Assembly: GCA_002591745.1 (NCBI GenBank)
Contig: PDLQ01000008.1
Span: 1-64,000 of the forward strand
Direction of reading: 5' to 3'
From: Lewinellaceae bacterium SD302
GTDB lineage: Bacteria > Bacteroidota > Bacteroidia > Chitinophagales > Saprospiraceae
DNA length: 64,000 nucleotides
Shown here: in pieces, positions 5,641 through 14,379 of the stretch
How positions within the stretch are numbered: the stretch's first letter is position 1
Layout: every line of letters begins with the position of its first letter
Translations under genes and position numbers: made by a program
Notes under the pieces: generated by a model
What the model was told of the DNA's origin: nothing
The model's input: the letters and a program-made list of their open reading frames with translations, nothing else
Databases searched by the model: none

Positions 5641-8328
5641 ATGAGTAACAACAACGGTCACCAAGCCCCCGAAGATCACGACGACGATCAGGTGTACACC
5701 CTGAAGGGAATGTACGAGGATTATTTCCTCGATTACGCCAGTTACGTGATACTGGAGCGGGCTATCCCGGCCATTTACGATGGTTTCAAACCGGTGCAGC
5801 GCCGTATTCTTCACGCAATGAAGGAAATGGACGATGGTCGTTTTCACAAAGTGGCTAACATCATCGGTCAGACGATGCAGTATCACCCTCACGGTGACGC
5901 CGCTATTGGTGATGCGCTGGTTAACCTGGGGCAGAAAAATCTGCTGATCGACACCCAGGGAAACTGGGGTAATATCTATACCGGCGACAGTGCCGCTGCT
6001 TCTCGTTACATAGAGGCTCGGTTGACCAAATTCGCGCTGGACGTTACTTTCAACCCCGCCACGACCGATTTTCAACTTAGCTACGACGGCCGTAAAAAAG
6101 AACCGGTTAACCTGCCCGCCAAATTCCCCTTACTCCTGGCTCAGGGAGCCGAGGGTATTGCCGTTGGCCTGAGCACCAAGATCATGCCCCATAACTTTGT
6201 GGAACTGATCCGGGCCAGTATTCAGTACCTGAAAGGTCGTCGGGTAAAGATTTACCCCGATTTCCCCACCGGAGGGTTGGTTGACGTATCCGATTACCAA
6301 TCCGGCAAGCGCGGCGGCAAGATCAAGGTCCGCGCCAAGTTGGAAAAGATTGATAACAGCACCGTGGCCGTTCGTGATCTACCCTACGGCGTGACGACCC
6401 AGTCGCTGATCGACAGCATCATCAAGGCCAACGATAAGGGGAAGATCAAGGTGAAGAAGGTGACTGACAATACGGCCGCGGAAGTAGAGATCCTGATCGA
6501 ACTGGGTAAGGACTACAGCGCCGATCTGGCCATCGACGCGCTCTACGCCTTCACCTATTGTGAGATGTCTATTTCTCCGAATGCTTGTATCATTCTGGAC
6601 GACAAGCCCCATTTCGTCACCGTGGAGGACATCCTGGCCAGCTGCACCGAGCAAACCCGTGAGTTGCTGCGGCTGGAGCTAGAGATCGAGAAAAAGAGCC
6701 TGGAAGAAAAGCTTCATTTTGCCAGCCTCGAAAAGATATTCATCCAGGAACGGATCTACCGCGATATTGAGGAAGCCGAAACCTGGGAGCAGGTACTCGA
6801 CATCATCCGCGTCGGTCTGGAGAAATTCGTTTTGGAGCCCAGTGCAACCCCCAAGCGCGGCGACAAGCGCCTGAAGCTACTGCGCGACATCACCGAAGAT
6901 GATATTACCCGCCTGACGGAAATCCGGATCAAAAGAATCTCCAAGTACAACAGTTTCAAAGCCGACGAGCGCATCGCCAAACTGGAAGAAGAACTGGAGG
7001 TAGTGAAGCACCACTTGGCCAACCTGACCGATTACACTATCGATTATTACGAGCGCCTTCTGCAGAAATACGGCAAAGGCCGCGAGCGCAAAACGGAAAT
7101 CACCACTTTCGACAAGGTAGAAGTGGCTGCCGTAGTGGCCAATAACGCTAAACTTTACGTGGACCGCAAAGCCGGTTTCGTGGGTAGTGGACTGAAGAAA
7201 GACGAGTTCGTTACTGACTGCTCAGATATTGACGACATCATTGTAATCCGCAGAGATGGAAAGCTGGTGGTGACCAGAATCTCCGACAAGACCTTCGTAG
7301 GTAAGGACATTCTCCATGTCGACATTTGGCGCAAGGGAGACGAGCGGACAACTTACAATATGATCTATCTGGATGGTAAGACCGGCCGGGCCATGGCCAA
7401 GCGTTTCAACGTAAAGGCCATTACCCGCGATAAGGAGTATGACCTGACCAAAAAGACGAAAGGTTCCAAAGTGCTTTACCTGACCGCTAATCCCAATGGT
7501 GAAGCTGAGTTGATTACCGTTACATTGAGTCCTTCCAGTAAATCGCGGCAAAAAGTTTTCGATTACGGCTTTTCCGACCTGGGTATCAAGGGCCGGGGGG
7601 CCGGCGGAAATATTATGACCCGCTACCCGGTTCGCAAGATTGTACTGAAGGAAGCCGGCGTCAGCACCATCGGTGCGATGAAGATCTGGATGGATGTAGT
7701 CAGTGGCCGCCTGAATACGGACGAGCGAGGCCTTTTCCTTGGCGGTTTCGACACGGGAGATCAGTTGCTGGCCGTTTACCGTGACGGTAGCTACGAGGTG
7801 TCCGATCTAGACCTGGCGAAGAAATTCGACCCCTCCAATCTTCACTACATCGGTAAGTATGACCCGGACTCCGTGATTAGCGCCGTTTATTACGAAGGGG
7901 AGCGGGACCAGACGATGGTTAAGCGCTTCAACATTGAAACCACTTCTACCGGCCAGGCCTTTAGTTACATTTCGGAACACGCTTCCTCCAAGCTCTATTA
8001 CGCCAGCCTGGACGAGAATGCCGAAGTGGAGTACACCATTCGCCGCAAACGGGAAAAGCTCAGTTTTACCATCAAGCTAAGCGATTTCATAGCGGTGAAG
8101 GGTTGGAAATCCCTTGGTAATAAACTGGAGGACGGGAAGCTTTCCGCGATAAAAGGCATTCACGAAAATGCCGTTGAGATCGAAAGCCCCAAAGTCCCCA
8201 TCGAAAAAGTCAGCACCGATGTAAATAGAAACACTGCTACTTTAAAGTCAAAACCCAACGGTGAAGCGGATAAAAATAACAGTGGTGGACTCAAACCTGG
8301 AGACAGTATTGAGTTTGACTTTGGGTAA
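5641..8328 (+). CDS. parC: DNA topoisomerase IV subunit A (ParC; gyrase A family)
   Basis: An 895-residue type IIA topoisomerase subunit that breaks and rejoins DNA to decatenate chromosomes. The N-terminal breakage-reunion domain carries the active-site Tyr123 in AAASRYIEARLTK, the QTMQYHPHGD motif and the PNFPTGG-like stretch PDFPTGGLV. A coiled-coil tower lies around residues 340-470, and a C-terminal beta-propeller-type region follows with a basic or charged tail. The short acidic leader MSNNNGHQAPEDHDDD and the overall length fit the Bacteroidota ParC form rather than GyrA. The parE partner is not in the window. A strong promoter precedes it. Near the C-terminus the dispersed DNA word encodes N-T-A-T-L-K-S in a poorly conserved tail. 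Confidence 0.92.
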   Translation: MSNNNGHQAPEDHDDDQVYTLKGMYEDYFLDYASYVILERAIPAIYDGFKPVQRRILHAMKEMDDGRFHKVANIIGQTMQYHPHGDAAIGDALVNLGQKNLLIDTQGNWGNIYTGDSAAASRYIEARLTKFALDVTFNPATTDFQLSYDGRKKEPVNLPAKFPLLLAQGAEGIAVGLSTKIMPHNFVELIRASIQYLKGRRVKIYPDFPTGGLVDVSDYQSGKRGGKIKVRAKLEKIDNSTVAVRDLPYGVTTQSLIDSIIKANDKGKIKVKKVTDNTAAEVEILIELGKDYSADLAIDALYAFTYCEMSISPNACIILDDKPHFVTVEDILASCTEQTRELLRLELEIEKKSLEEKLHFASLEKIFIQERIYRDIEEAETWEQVLDIIRVGLEKFVLEPSATPKRGDKRLKLLRDITEDDITRLTEIRIKRISKYNSFKADERIAKLEEELEVVKHHLANLTDYTIDYYERLLQKYGKGRERKTEITTFDKVEVAAVVANNAKLYVDRKAGFVGSGLKKDEFVTDCSDIDDIIVIRRDGKLVVTRISDKTFVGKDILHVDIWRKGDERTTYNMIYLDGKTGRAMAKRFNVKAITRDKEYDLTKKTKGSKVLYLTANPNGEAELITVTLSPSSKSRQKVFDYGFSDLGIKGRGAGGNIMTRYPVRKIVLKEAGVSTIGAMKIWMDVVSGRLNTDERGLFLGGFDTGDQLLAVYRDGSYEVSDLDLAKKFDPSNLHYIGKYDPDSVISAVYYEGERDQTMVKRFNIETTSTGQAFSYISEHASSKLYYASLDENAEVEYTIRRKREKLSFTIKLSDFIAVKGWKSLGNKLEDGKLSAIKGIHENAVEIESPKVPIEKVSTDVNRNTATLKSKPNGEADKNNSGGLKPGDSIEFDFG
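8235..8243 (-). repeat. AAAGTAGCA word inside parC
   Basis: Exact TGCTACTTT with flanks aacac and aaagtc, read in frame as T-A-T-L-K-S in the variable C-terminal tail of ParC. Confidence 0.9.
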
Positions 8329-8355
8329 GGCTGCCGAGAAGCTGCAAACAAATCC

Positions 8356-8363
8356 TATCTTTG
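8356..8363 (+). promoter_or_regulatory. Candidate -7 box upstream of efp
   Basis: TATCTTTG matches TAnnTTTG about 85 bp before the efp ATG. No good -33 TTTG lies at the expected spacing. Confidence 0.4.
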
Positions 8364-8448
8364 CGCCGCTCATAGTTTGTTAGGGCTTTCATACATCGTA
8401 CAGATTCAGTAATTTCTAACAAGCTTCGTAAATACAACCCTGACTTAA

Positions 8449-9015
8449 ATGGCCAGTACTTCTGATATTAAGAACGGATTTTGTCTCCGCCACAACAACG
8501 ACATTTTCTCCATCGTAGAATTCCAGCACGTGAAGCCCGGCAAAGGGGCCGCCTTCGTGCGGACCAAGCTCAAAAGCCTGACCACGGGCCGGGTGCTCGA
8601 CAACACCTTTCCCGCCGGTCATAAGATCGACGAGGTAAGAGTGGAGCGCCACAAGATGCAGTTTCTCTACAACGACGACATGGGTTATCACTTCATGGAC
8701 ATGGAGTCCTACGAACAAGTAGCTCTGAAGAAAGAACTGATTGACAATCCCGGTCTGTTGCTGGAGAACGCTGACGTGGACGTCCTCTACGATGCCAAGG
8801 AAAACGTTCCCCTGACGATGGAAATGCCCCAGTACGTGGAGGTGGAAATCACCTATACCGAACCTGGTGTGAAGGGAGATACGGCCACAAATACTCTGAA
8901 GCCGGCTAAAGTGGCTTCGGATTACGAGATTCGCGTTCCCCTGTTTATCAACATTGGCGATTGGGTCAAGGTGGAGACGTCTACCGGTAAGTACGTCGAA
9001 CGCGTCAAGAAATAA
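8449..9015 (+). CDS. efp: Elongation factor P
   Basis: A 188-residue translation factor that relieves ribosome stalling at polyproline stretches. All three beta-barrel domains are present. The acceptor loop of domain I reads HVKPGKGAAFVRTK, with Lys32 at the tip where other EF-Ps carry lysyl, rhamnosyl or related modifications; no modification enzyme is encoded nearby. It is followed at 86 bp by accB and then accC, the efp-accB-accC order familiar in many bacteria. The length is standard. Confidence 0.95.
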   Translation: MASTSDIKNGFCLRHNNDIFSIVEFQHVKPGKGAAFVRTKLKSLTTGRVLDNTFPAGHKIDEVRVERHKMQFLYNDDMGYHFMDMESYEQVALKKELIDNPGLLLENADVDVLYDAKENVPLTMEMPQYVEVEITYTEPGVKGDTATNTLKPAKVASDYEIRVPLFINIGDWVKVETSTGKYVERVKK

Positions 9016-9101
9016 GTTTAAACCTATGGAGGGCCGTGACCGTTTGATCGGCAGGCCCCTTTGGGTCTTTATTGTATAGCACTAACCAAGGACAGTTCAG
9101 T

Positions 9102-9635
9102 ATGAATTTTAAAGAACTCCAGGAACTCATTAAACTGGTTGCGAAAACGGAACTCTCAGAGTTTAAAATGCAGGATGGCGAGCTTAAGCTGCACATTCGT
9201 GGCAAGGATTACGTAGCTGGTGGTAAAAAAGGAGCCGCCGCTCCATCCATTATCAGTGTACCTTCGGCCCAGGCCCCAGCCTATGCGCCTGCACCGGCTC
9301 CTTCTGCACCAGCTCCGGCCGCAGCAGCAGCGGTTCCGGCCGCAGTACCGGCCCTGACGCCCACCACCGAAGAAACCACCGATAACGGCAACTACGTAGA
9401 AGTGAAATCTCCGATGATCGGTACGTTCTACCGTTCGGCTTCCCCGGACAAGCCTGCCTACGTGAAAGTAGGTGACACGGTCAAAAATGGTGATACCGTC
9501 TGTATCGTTGAGGCCATGAAACTATTCAATGAGATCGAGTCAGAAGTTTCCGGCAAAATCGTCAAAGTAATGGTAGAAGACGCCCAGCCGGTTGAGTATG
9601 ACCAGGTCCTTTTCCTCGTTGATCCCGCCGGATAA
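9102..9635 (+). CDS. accB: Biotin carboxyl carrier protein of acetyl-CoA carboxylase
   Basis: Carries biotin between the carboxylase and transferase halves of acetyl-CoA carboxylase in fatty acid synthesis. ATG 9102 (MNFKELQELIKL) is chosen over the upstream ATG at 9072 because it matches the family N-terminus. An N-terminal helical part is followed by an Ala/Pro linker (about residues 50-85) and a biotinyl domain with the acceptor Lys140 in VEAMKLFNE. Total length is 177 residues. It is followed by accC after 169 bp that contain a hairpin, so the two may be co-transcribed with partial termination. Confidence 0.93.
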   Translation: MNFKELQELIKLVAKTELSEFKMQDGELKLHIRGKDYVAGGKKGAAAPSIISVPSAQAPAYAPAPAPSAPAPAAAAAVPAAVPALTPTTEETTDNGNYVEVKSPMIGTFYRSASPDKPAYVKVGDTVKNGDTVCIVEAMKLFNEIESEVSGKIVKVMVEDAQPVEYDQVLFLVDPAG

Positions 9636-9671
9636 GAGTTTGTTCGGAACGTTACCTAACGTTCTAAACTC
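9636..9671 (+). terminator. Hairpin between accB and accC
   Basis: GAACGTTA-CC-TAACGTTC (9647-9664) is a perfect 8-bp stem, extended by GAGTTT (9636-9641) pairing with AAACTC (9666-9671). No T-run follows, so it may be an RNA-processing or stability hairpin rather than a terminator. The remaining spacer to accC shows no clear promoter. Confidence 0.45.
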
Positions 9672-9804
9672 GCTCTAACCAAATAGCTTTCTCCGGTAGT
9701 TTCCGTGGATTGGGTTTAATCTGCCATCACCAGTGTTCACTGTGAATAGTGGAGCCGCCCATTTTCGATACGCGACTATTTCCGGAGCAACCAAAAAATA
9801 GACC

Positions 9805-11175
9805 ATGGCTGAGAAATTTAAAAAAATCCTCATCGCCAACCGCGGTGAGATTGCCTTGCGCATTATCCGTACTTGCCGGGAAATGGGCATTAAAACGGTA
9901 GCCGTTTATTCTACGGCTGACCGTGAAAGTTTACACGTGCGTTTTGCCGATGAAGCAGTCTGTATCGGGCCACCTTCTTCGGCGGAGAGTTACCTGAGTA
10001 TTCCCAAGATCATGGCCGCCGTGGAAATCACGAACGCCGATGCAGTACACCCTGGCTACGGCTTTCTTTCCGAGAATGCCGATTTTGCCGAAGTTTGCTC
10101 CGAGTATGGCATCAAATTCATCGGCCCGACGCCGGAGATGATCCGTAGAATGGGTGACAAGGTGACGGCCAAGGAAACCATGATTAAGGCTAAAGTTCCG
10201 GTAGTACCCGGCAGCGACGGCCTGCTCAAAAGTATGGAAGAAGGGAAGAAACTGGCCAAGGAGGTCGTTGGCTACCCGGTTATGCTGAAAGCAACCGCCG
10301 GTGGCGGGGGTAAAGGCATGCGGATCGTAACCAAAGAGGAAGAATTCGAGGGAGCCTGGAACAGTGCCCGTACCGAAGCAAAAGCAGCTTTTGGCAACGA
10401 CGGCATGTACATGGAAAAATACGTGGAGGAGCCTCGCCACATCGAATTCCAGATCATTGGCGACCAATACGGTAAAGTTATTCACCTTTCCGAACGAGAC
10501 TGTTCCGTACAACGTCGCCATCAGAAGTTGTTGGAAGAATGCCCCAGCCCCTTCATGACCGAAGAGCTACGCAAGGAAATGGGCGATGCCGCTGTTCGTG
10601 CTGGTGAGTACATCAATTACGAAGGCGTGGGTACCGTGGAATTTCTGGTGGACAAACACCGGAAATTCTATTTTATGGAAATGAATACCCGTATCCAGGT
10701 AGAGCACCCCGTAACCGAGGAAGTAATTGACCACGATCTCATCAAAGAACAGATCAAGGTGGCCTACGGAGAGCCGGTGGAAGGTGACAGCTATTTCCCT
10801 ACCGGCCACGCCATGGAGTGCCGGATCAACGCCGAGGATCCACTCCATGATTTTCGCCCCAGCCCGGGCCGGATTCAGAGTTTCCACAGCAGTAAGGGCC
10901 ACGGTGTGCGAGTCGACACCCACGTTTACGCCGGCTACGGCATCCCGCCCTACTACGACAGCATGATCGCCAAGCTGATCTGCCGCGCCCCTACCCGTGA
11001 AGAGTGTATTACCAAAATGGAACGTGCCTTGGATGAGTTCATCATCGAAGGCGTAAAGACTACCGTACCGTTTCACCAATGGTTACTGAAACAGGAGGAT
11101 TTCCGGAACGGGCACTTCGATACCGGTTGGCTCGCCAAGCAGGATATTATGGACAAGGAAAAGAATAAAGGCTAA
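9805..11175 (+). CDS. accC: Biotin carboxylase subunit of acetyl-CoA carboxylase
   Basis: ATP-dependent carboxylation of biotin on AccB with bicarbonate. A 456-residue ATP-grasp enzyme: N-terminal [18 protein letters not shown], glycine-rich ATP loop [29 protein letters not shown], the catalytic and metal site [18 protein letters not shown], and the C-terminal AEDP and [11 protein letters not shown] motifs, all intact. The length is normal and the start is unambiguous. It lies directly downstream of accB; the carboxyltransferase genes accA and accD are elsewhere, as is usual. Confidence 0.96.
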   Translation: MAEKFKKILIANRGEIALRIIRTCREMGIKTVAVYSTADRESLHVRFADEAVCIGPPSSAESYLSIPKIMAAVEITNADAVHPGYGFLSENADFAEVCSEYGIKFIGPTPEMIRRMGDKVTAKETMIKAKVPVVPGSDGLLKSMEEGKKLAKEVVGYPVMLKATAGGGGKGMRIVTKEEEFEGAWNSARTEAKAAFGNDGMYMEKYVEEPRHIEFQIIGDQYGKVIHLSERDCSVQRRHQKLLEECPSPFMTEELRKEMGDAAVRAGEYINYEGVGTVEFLVDKHRKFYFMEMNTRIQVEHPVTEEVIDHDLIKEQIKVAYGEPVEGDSYFPTGHAMECRINAEDPLHDFRPSPGRIQSFHSSKGHGVRVDTHVYAGYGIPPYYDSMIAKLICRAPTREECITKMERALDEFIIEGVKTTVPFHQWLLKQEDFRNGHFDTGWLAKQDIMDKEKNKG

Positions 11176-11208
11176 CGAAAGTTCAGAGTAATCTCCTTCC
11201 AAGAATTT

Positions 11209-11238
11209 ACCAAAGGCGGCTGATTGGCCGCCTTTGGT
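11209..11238 (+). terminator. Terminator after accC
   Basis: ACCAAAGGCGGC (11209-11220) pairs perfectly with GCCGCCTTTGGT (11227-11238) around a 6-nt loop. The following bases are T/G-rich. Confidence 0.75.
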
Positions 11239-11360
11239 GTTTGTGGCATATAGTATTACTTCACTGTCGATGATCATTCTTTGTCCTCATAATATTAGCC
11301 ACAATAATCTATTTCGTGACCGTACGTTAATAGTTAGACTTTTCCCAAATAAAGAGTAGA

Positions 11361-13874
11361 ATGCCCCAATACCCCATCAAGGACTATTTACGCGCTGGCT
11401 GGGACCGAATTCGCTTCGGGGTCAGCGGTCGACTCAGAAGGTTGTGGAATTTTCTGAGCCGTCAACCGAAATGGAAGTTAGGGCTGGGAATGGTTTTCCT
11501 CCCATTAATAGCCGGAGGACTATTGTTCGGCTTCCTGCTTTTCGGGGTTCACCGGGGCTGGTACGGAGCCTTACCCACTCGAAGTCAGCTTGAGGAAATT
11601 CAAAACGATCAGGCTTCGGCAGTTTACGATGCCAATGGTATTTTACTGGGTAAATACTACATTGAGAACCGGGTGGATGCCACGCTGGACGAAGTTTCTG
11701 AATACGTCATTAATGGCTTGATCGCTACTGAGGATGCTCGTTTTTTTGAGCACCATGGAATCGATACGCGGGCACTGGTACGGGTAGCCATCCGTACCGT
11801 CTTGCTGCGCGACCGATCTTCCGGCGGCGGCAGTACGATCTCTCAGCAGCTGGCCAAGAACCTGTTTCCCCGTCGCCAGGGCGGCTTGCTCGGAATTTTG
11901 AAGAACAAGTTGCGGGAGATGGTCATTGCCGGCCGCTTGGAGGAGGTTTACACCAAGGAGCAGTTACTCTTGCTCTACCTGAATACGGTTCCTTTCGGTG
12001 ACAATGCTTTCGGGATCAAGGTGGCTGCCCAGCGATACTTTAACAAGCAACCGCAGGCGCTGAAAGCGGAAGAAGCCGCCGTGCTGGTCGGTTTGCTGAA
12101 GGGCAATACCAGTTACAACCCCCGCTTACACCCCGAGGCGGCTTTCGAGCGTCGAAATCTGGTGCTACGCAGGATGTCCGCCGCCGATCACTTGCCCACC
12201 GGTACGCTGGACAGCCTGCAAAATATTCCGCTGGAACTGGATTATCGCCCCGAAGCACACAACCGCGGACTGGCAACATATTTTCGCGAACACCTGCGCA
12301 ACGAGTTGAAACAAATACTGGCTGATTACCCCGCCCCCGATGGTAAAGCCTACGACCTTTACCGTGATGGACTACGCATCGTAACTACGATCGATAGCCG
12401 TATGCAAGCCCACGCCGAAGCAGCCATTCTGGAAGTATTGCCAGATTTACAGGCTAATCTCGCTGAGGACTGGAAAAAATACAAGACCTCTCCCTGGGAA
12501 AGTGCCTTTCAGGATCACCTGAAGAAAAGTGCCCGTTACCGCCAACTGGAGAAGCGTGGTCTGAATTACGATGCCATCGTGAATCGCCTGAGTGAAAAAC
12601 AGGAAATGAATGTACTGGACTGGAAAAGAGAAGGGGCCGTAGATACCCTGCTGAGTCCACTGGATAGCCTACGGCACTATTTTATCCAGCTTAATGCTGG
12701 TCTGCTGGCTGCCGAACCAGGTACCGGCATCGTCCGCGCCTGGGTGGGTGGAGCAGACCATCGATTTGTGCAATACGACCACGTGAAGTCGCGACGACAG
12801 GTAGGGTCTACGGTAAAACCGCTCGTCTACGCCGCCGCCTTACAAAATGGGATGCGCCCCTGTGAATACACCCCGGCCCAGCGTTTCACCTACGAAGATT
12901 TCAACAACTATAATCCCGGCAACCCCAGTGGAGAATACGAGGGGGTTTACAGCATGCGGGGTGGGCTGGCGAAGTCCGTCAATACCGTGGCGGTCAATAT
13001 TGCCGTACGCACCGGTCTGGAGAAGGTGGTTGGTTTCATTCAAAAAATGGGTCTGAGCCAGGAAGTAAAGCCAATTCCCAGCCTGGCCCTCGGTACGGCC
13101 GAAGCCAGCTTACTTGAAATGATCCCCGCTTACGCCACTTTTGCCAACCGAGGGCGCCGGCCAAACCGATTACACTATCTCCAACGTATAGAAACGGCCG
13201 AAGGCGACACCATTGTAGAATTTGCCCCGCCTGGTCGTGAGGAATTCACGACGGTAATGACCGACAGTGTGGCGAACCTGACCACTTTTTTACTTTCCGG
13301 CGTGGTGAACAACGGTACCGCCGCCCGGCTACGGAGTCGTCACGGGTTGCGTGGTGCCCTGGCCGGAAAAACCGGCACGACCCAAGATCAGAGTGATGGC
13401 TGGATGCTCGGCTACACCCCGAAACTGGTCGTGGGTACCTGGGTGGGTGCGGAGTACCCTTCCGTACACTTCCGTACGCTTTCACGGGGTTCTTCCACGG
13501 CTACGGCCTTGCCGGTTTGGGGGAATTTCATGCGGCGGGTTGTTCGTGATGATGAATTAAAAGACTTTCGTGGAGGCAGCTTTCCGAAGCTGGATGAACT
13601 CACAATGGCTTACCTCCAGTGTCCTGATTACCTGGAAGAAATGCCGATTCTACAAAGTGATTCCCTGGCCGGAGACATTCGCCTGCGCGAACTCGACCCC
13701 GCCGCTCTGGAAGCGCTTATGCAGGATAAGCCACGCCGCCGCCGAGAATCCGCCGTCGAATATTTGGAGCGAATGGAGCGGGAACTGGCAAAAGAACAAC
13801 GTAAGGAAGAGCGGCGAAAAAAACGGAAGGACTTTTGGGGCAATCTCTTTTTCAACAAAGACGATGATGGATAA
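11361..13874 (+). CDS. Class A penicillin-binding protein (PBP1a-like)
   Basis: An 837-residue bifunctional peptidoglycan synthase. A cytoplasmic basic N-terminus is followed by one membrane helix (about residues 42-65). The GT51 glycosyltransferase domain shows EDARFFEHHGID near residue 125 and GGSTISQQLAKNL. The transpeptidase domain has Ser483 in GSTVKPL, the SVN motif in AKSVNTVAV and Lys670 in AGKTGTT. The C-terminal tail of about 60 residues is highly charged (runs of Arg, Lys and Glu) and likely helical, an extension beyond the E. coli-type enzyme that is often seen in Bacteroidota. It stands alone on the plus strand between accC and the T9SS-tail protein. Confidence 0.93.
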   Translation: MPQYPIKDYLRAGWDRIRFGVSGRLRRLWNFLSRQPKWKLGLGMVFLPLIAGGLLFGFLLFGVHRGWYGALPTRSQLEEIQNDQASAVYDANGILLGKYYIENRVDATLDEVSEYVINGLIATEDARFFEHHGIDTRALVRVAIRTVLLRDRSSGGGSTISQQLAKNLFPRRQGGLLGILKNKLREMVIAGRLEEVYTKEQLLLLYLNTVPFGDNAFGIKVAAQRYFNKQPQALKAEEAAVLVGLLKGNTSYNPRLHPEAAFERRNLVLRRMSAADHLPTGTLDSLQNIPLELDYRPEAHNRGLATYFREHLRNELKQILADYPAPDGKAYDLYRDGLRIVTTIDSRMQAHAEAAILEVLPDLQANLAEDWKKYKTSPWESAFQDHLKKSARYRQLEKRGLNYDAIVNRLSEKQEMNVLDWKREGAVDTLLSPLDSLRHYFIQLNAGLLAAEPGTGIVRAWVGGADHRFVQYDHVKSRRQVGSTVKPLVYAAALQNGMRPCEYTPAQRFTYEDFNNYNPGNPSGEYEGVYSMRGGLAKSVNTVAVNIAVRTGLEKVVGFIQKMGLSQEVKPIPSLALGTAEASLLEMIPAYATFANRGRRPNRLHYLQRIETAEGDTIVEFAPPGREEFTTVMTDSVANLTTFLLSGVVNNGTAARLRSRHGLRGALAGKTGTTQDQSDGWMLGYTPKLVVGTWVGAEYPSVHFRTLSRGSSTATALPVWGNFMRRVVRDDELKDFRGGSFPKLDELTMAYLQCPDYLEEMPILQSDSLAGDIRLRELDPAALEALMQDKPRRRRESAVEYLERMERELAKEQRKEERRKKRKDFWGNLFFNKDDDG

Positions 13875-13952
13875 TTTTAAGATTATTGCCTAAATAATGT
13901 TAAAATTATACTTTGTAGTAAGGAATAAGCAACCCTTTCGGTGTTATATAGG

Positions 13953-13960
13953 TACTTTTG
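13953..13960 (+). promoter_or_regulatory. Candidate -7 box upstream of the T9SS-tail protein
   Basis: TACTTTTG matches TAnnTTTG 25 bp before the ATG. The -33 box is poor. Confidence 0.4.
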
Positions 13961-13985
13961 ATAGCTATAATCCCAACTAACACCA

Positions 13986-14300
13986 ATGAAGCACGCCTTA
14001 CTCCTTTTTGTTTTCCTGGTTTTCGCGGGCGGTTTGTCCGCTCAAAGTTCTGCTCGCTTCGGCCAGGCGGAAGATTTACGGGTGTTTCCAAATCCGGTAA
14101 CCGAGTCCTTCAAAGTGGGCCACACTGACCGGGTAAAGACGCTTAACTTGATGAATATGGCCGGCCGCGTCGTGAAGAAATTCACTTACGCCCCCGACGG
14201 CAAGTACAACGTTACTGATCTGCACAAAGGAATTTACCTTTTGCAACTGCGCGACGAGCGCAATTTGGTCGTAAAGACCCTACGTCTGAATAAGCGCTAG
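13986..14300 (+). CDS. Small exported protein consisting of little more than a T9SS type-A sorting domain
   Basis: A 104-residue protein: signal peptide MKHALLLFVFLVFAGGLSAQ, a linker of about 11 residues, then a complete C-terminal sorting domain (DLRVFPNPVTESFKV, LMNMAGRVVKKF, LHKGIYLLQLRD, ending KTLRLNKR). Such domains normally ride at the end of large cargo and direct export through the type IX system and attachment to the surface; here there is no cargo. Possible roles are a decoy or regulator of the sortase, a minimal surface peptide, or a relic of a larger gene, but the signal peptide and the own promoter-like sequence argue against simple decay. A terminator hairpin follows at 14328. 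Confidence 0.8.
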   Translation: MKHALLLFVFLVFAGGLSAQSSARFGQAEDLRVFPNPVTESFKVGHTDRVKTLNLMNMAGRVVKKFTYAPDGKYNVTDLHKGIYLLQLRDERNLVVKTLRLNKR

Positions 14301-14327
14301 TAGCATTCCAGAATGTTGTTGGGCAAG

Positions 14328-14371
14328 AAATTGAACAGCTGTGTATCACAAGATGCACAGCTGTTCAATTT
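14328..14371. terminator. Bidirectional terminator between convergent genes
   Basis: AAATTGAACAGCTGTG (14328-14343) pairs perfectly with CACAGCTGTTCAATTT (14356-14371). A- and T-runs flank the stem on each side, and it serves the 104-residue gene and kbl. Confidence 0.8.
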
Positions 14372-14379
14372 TAATCTCT

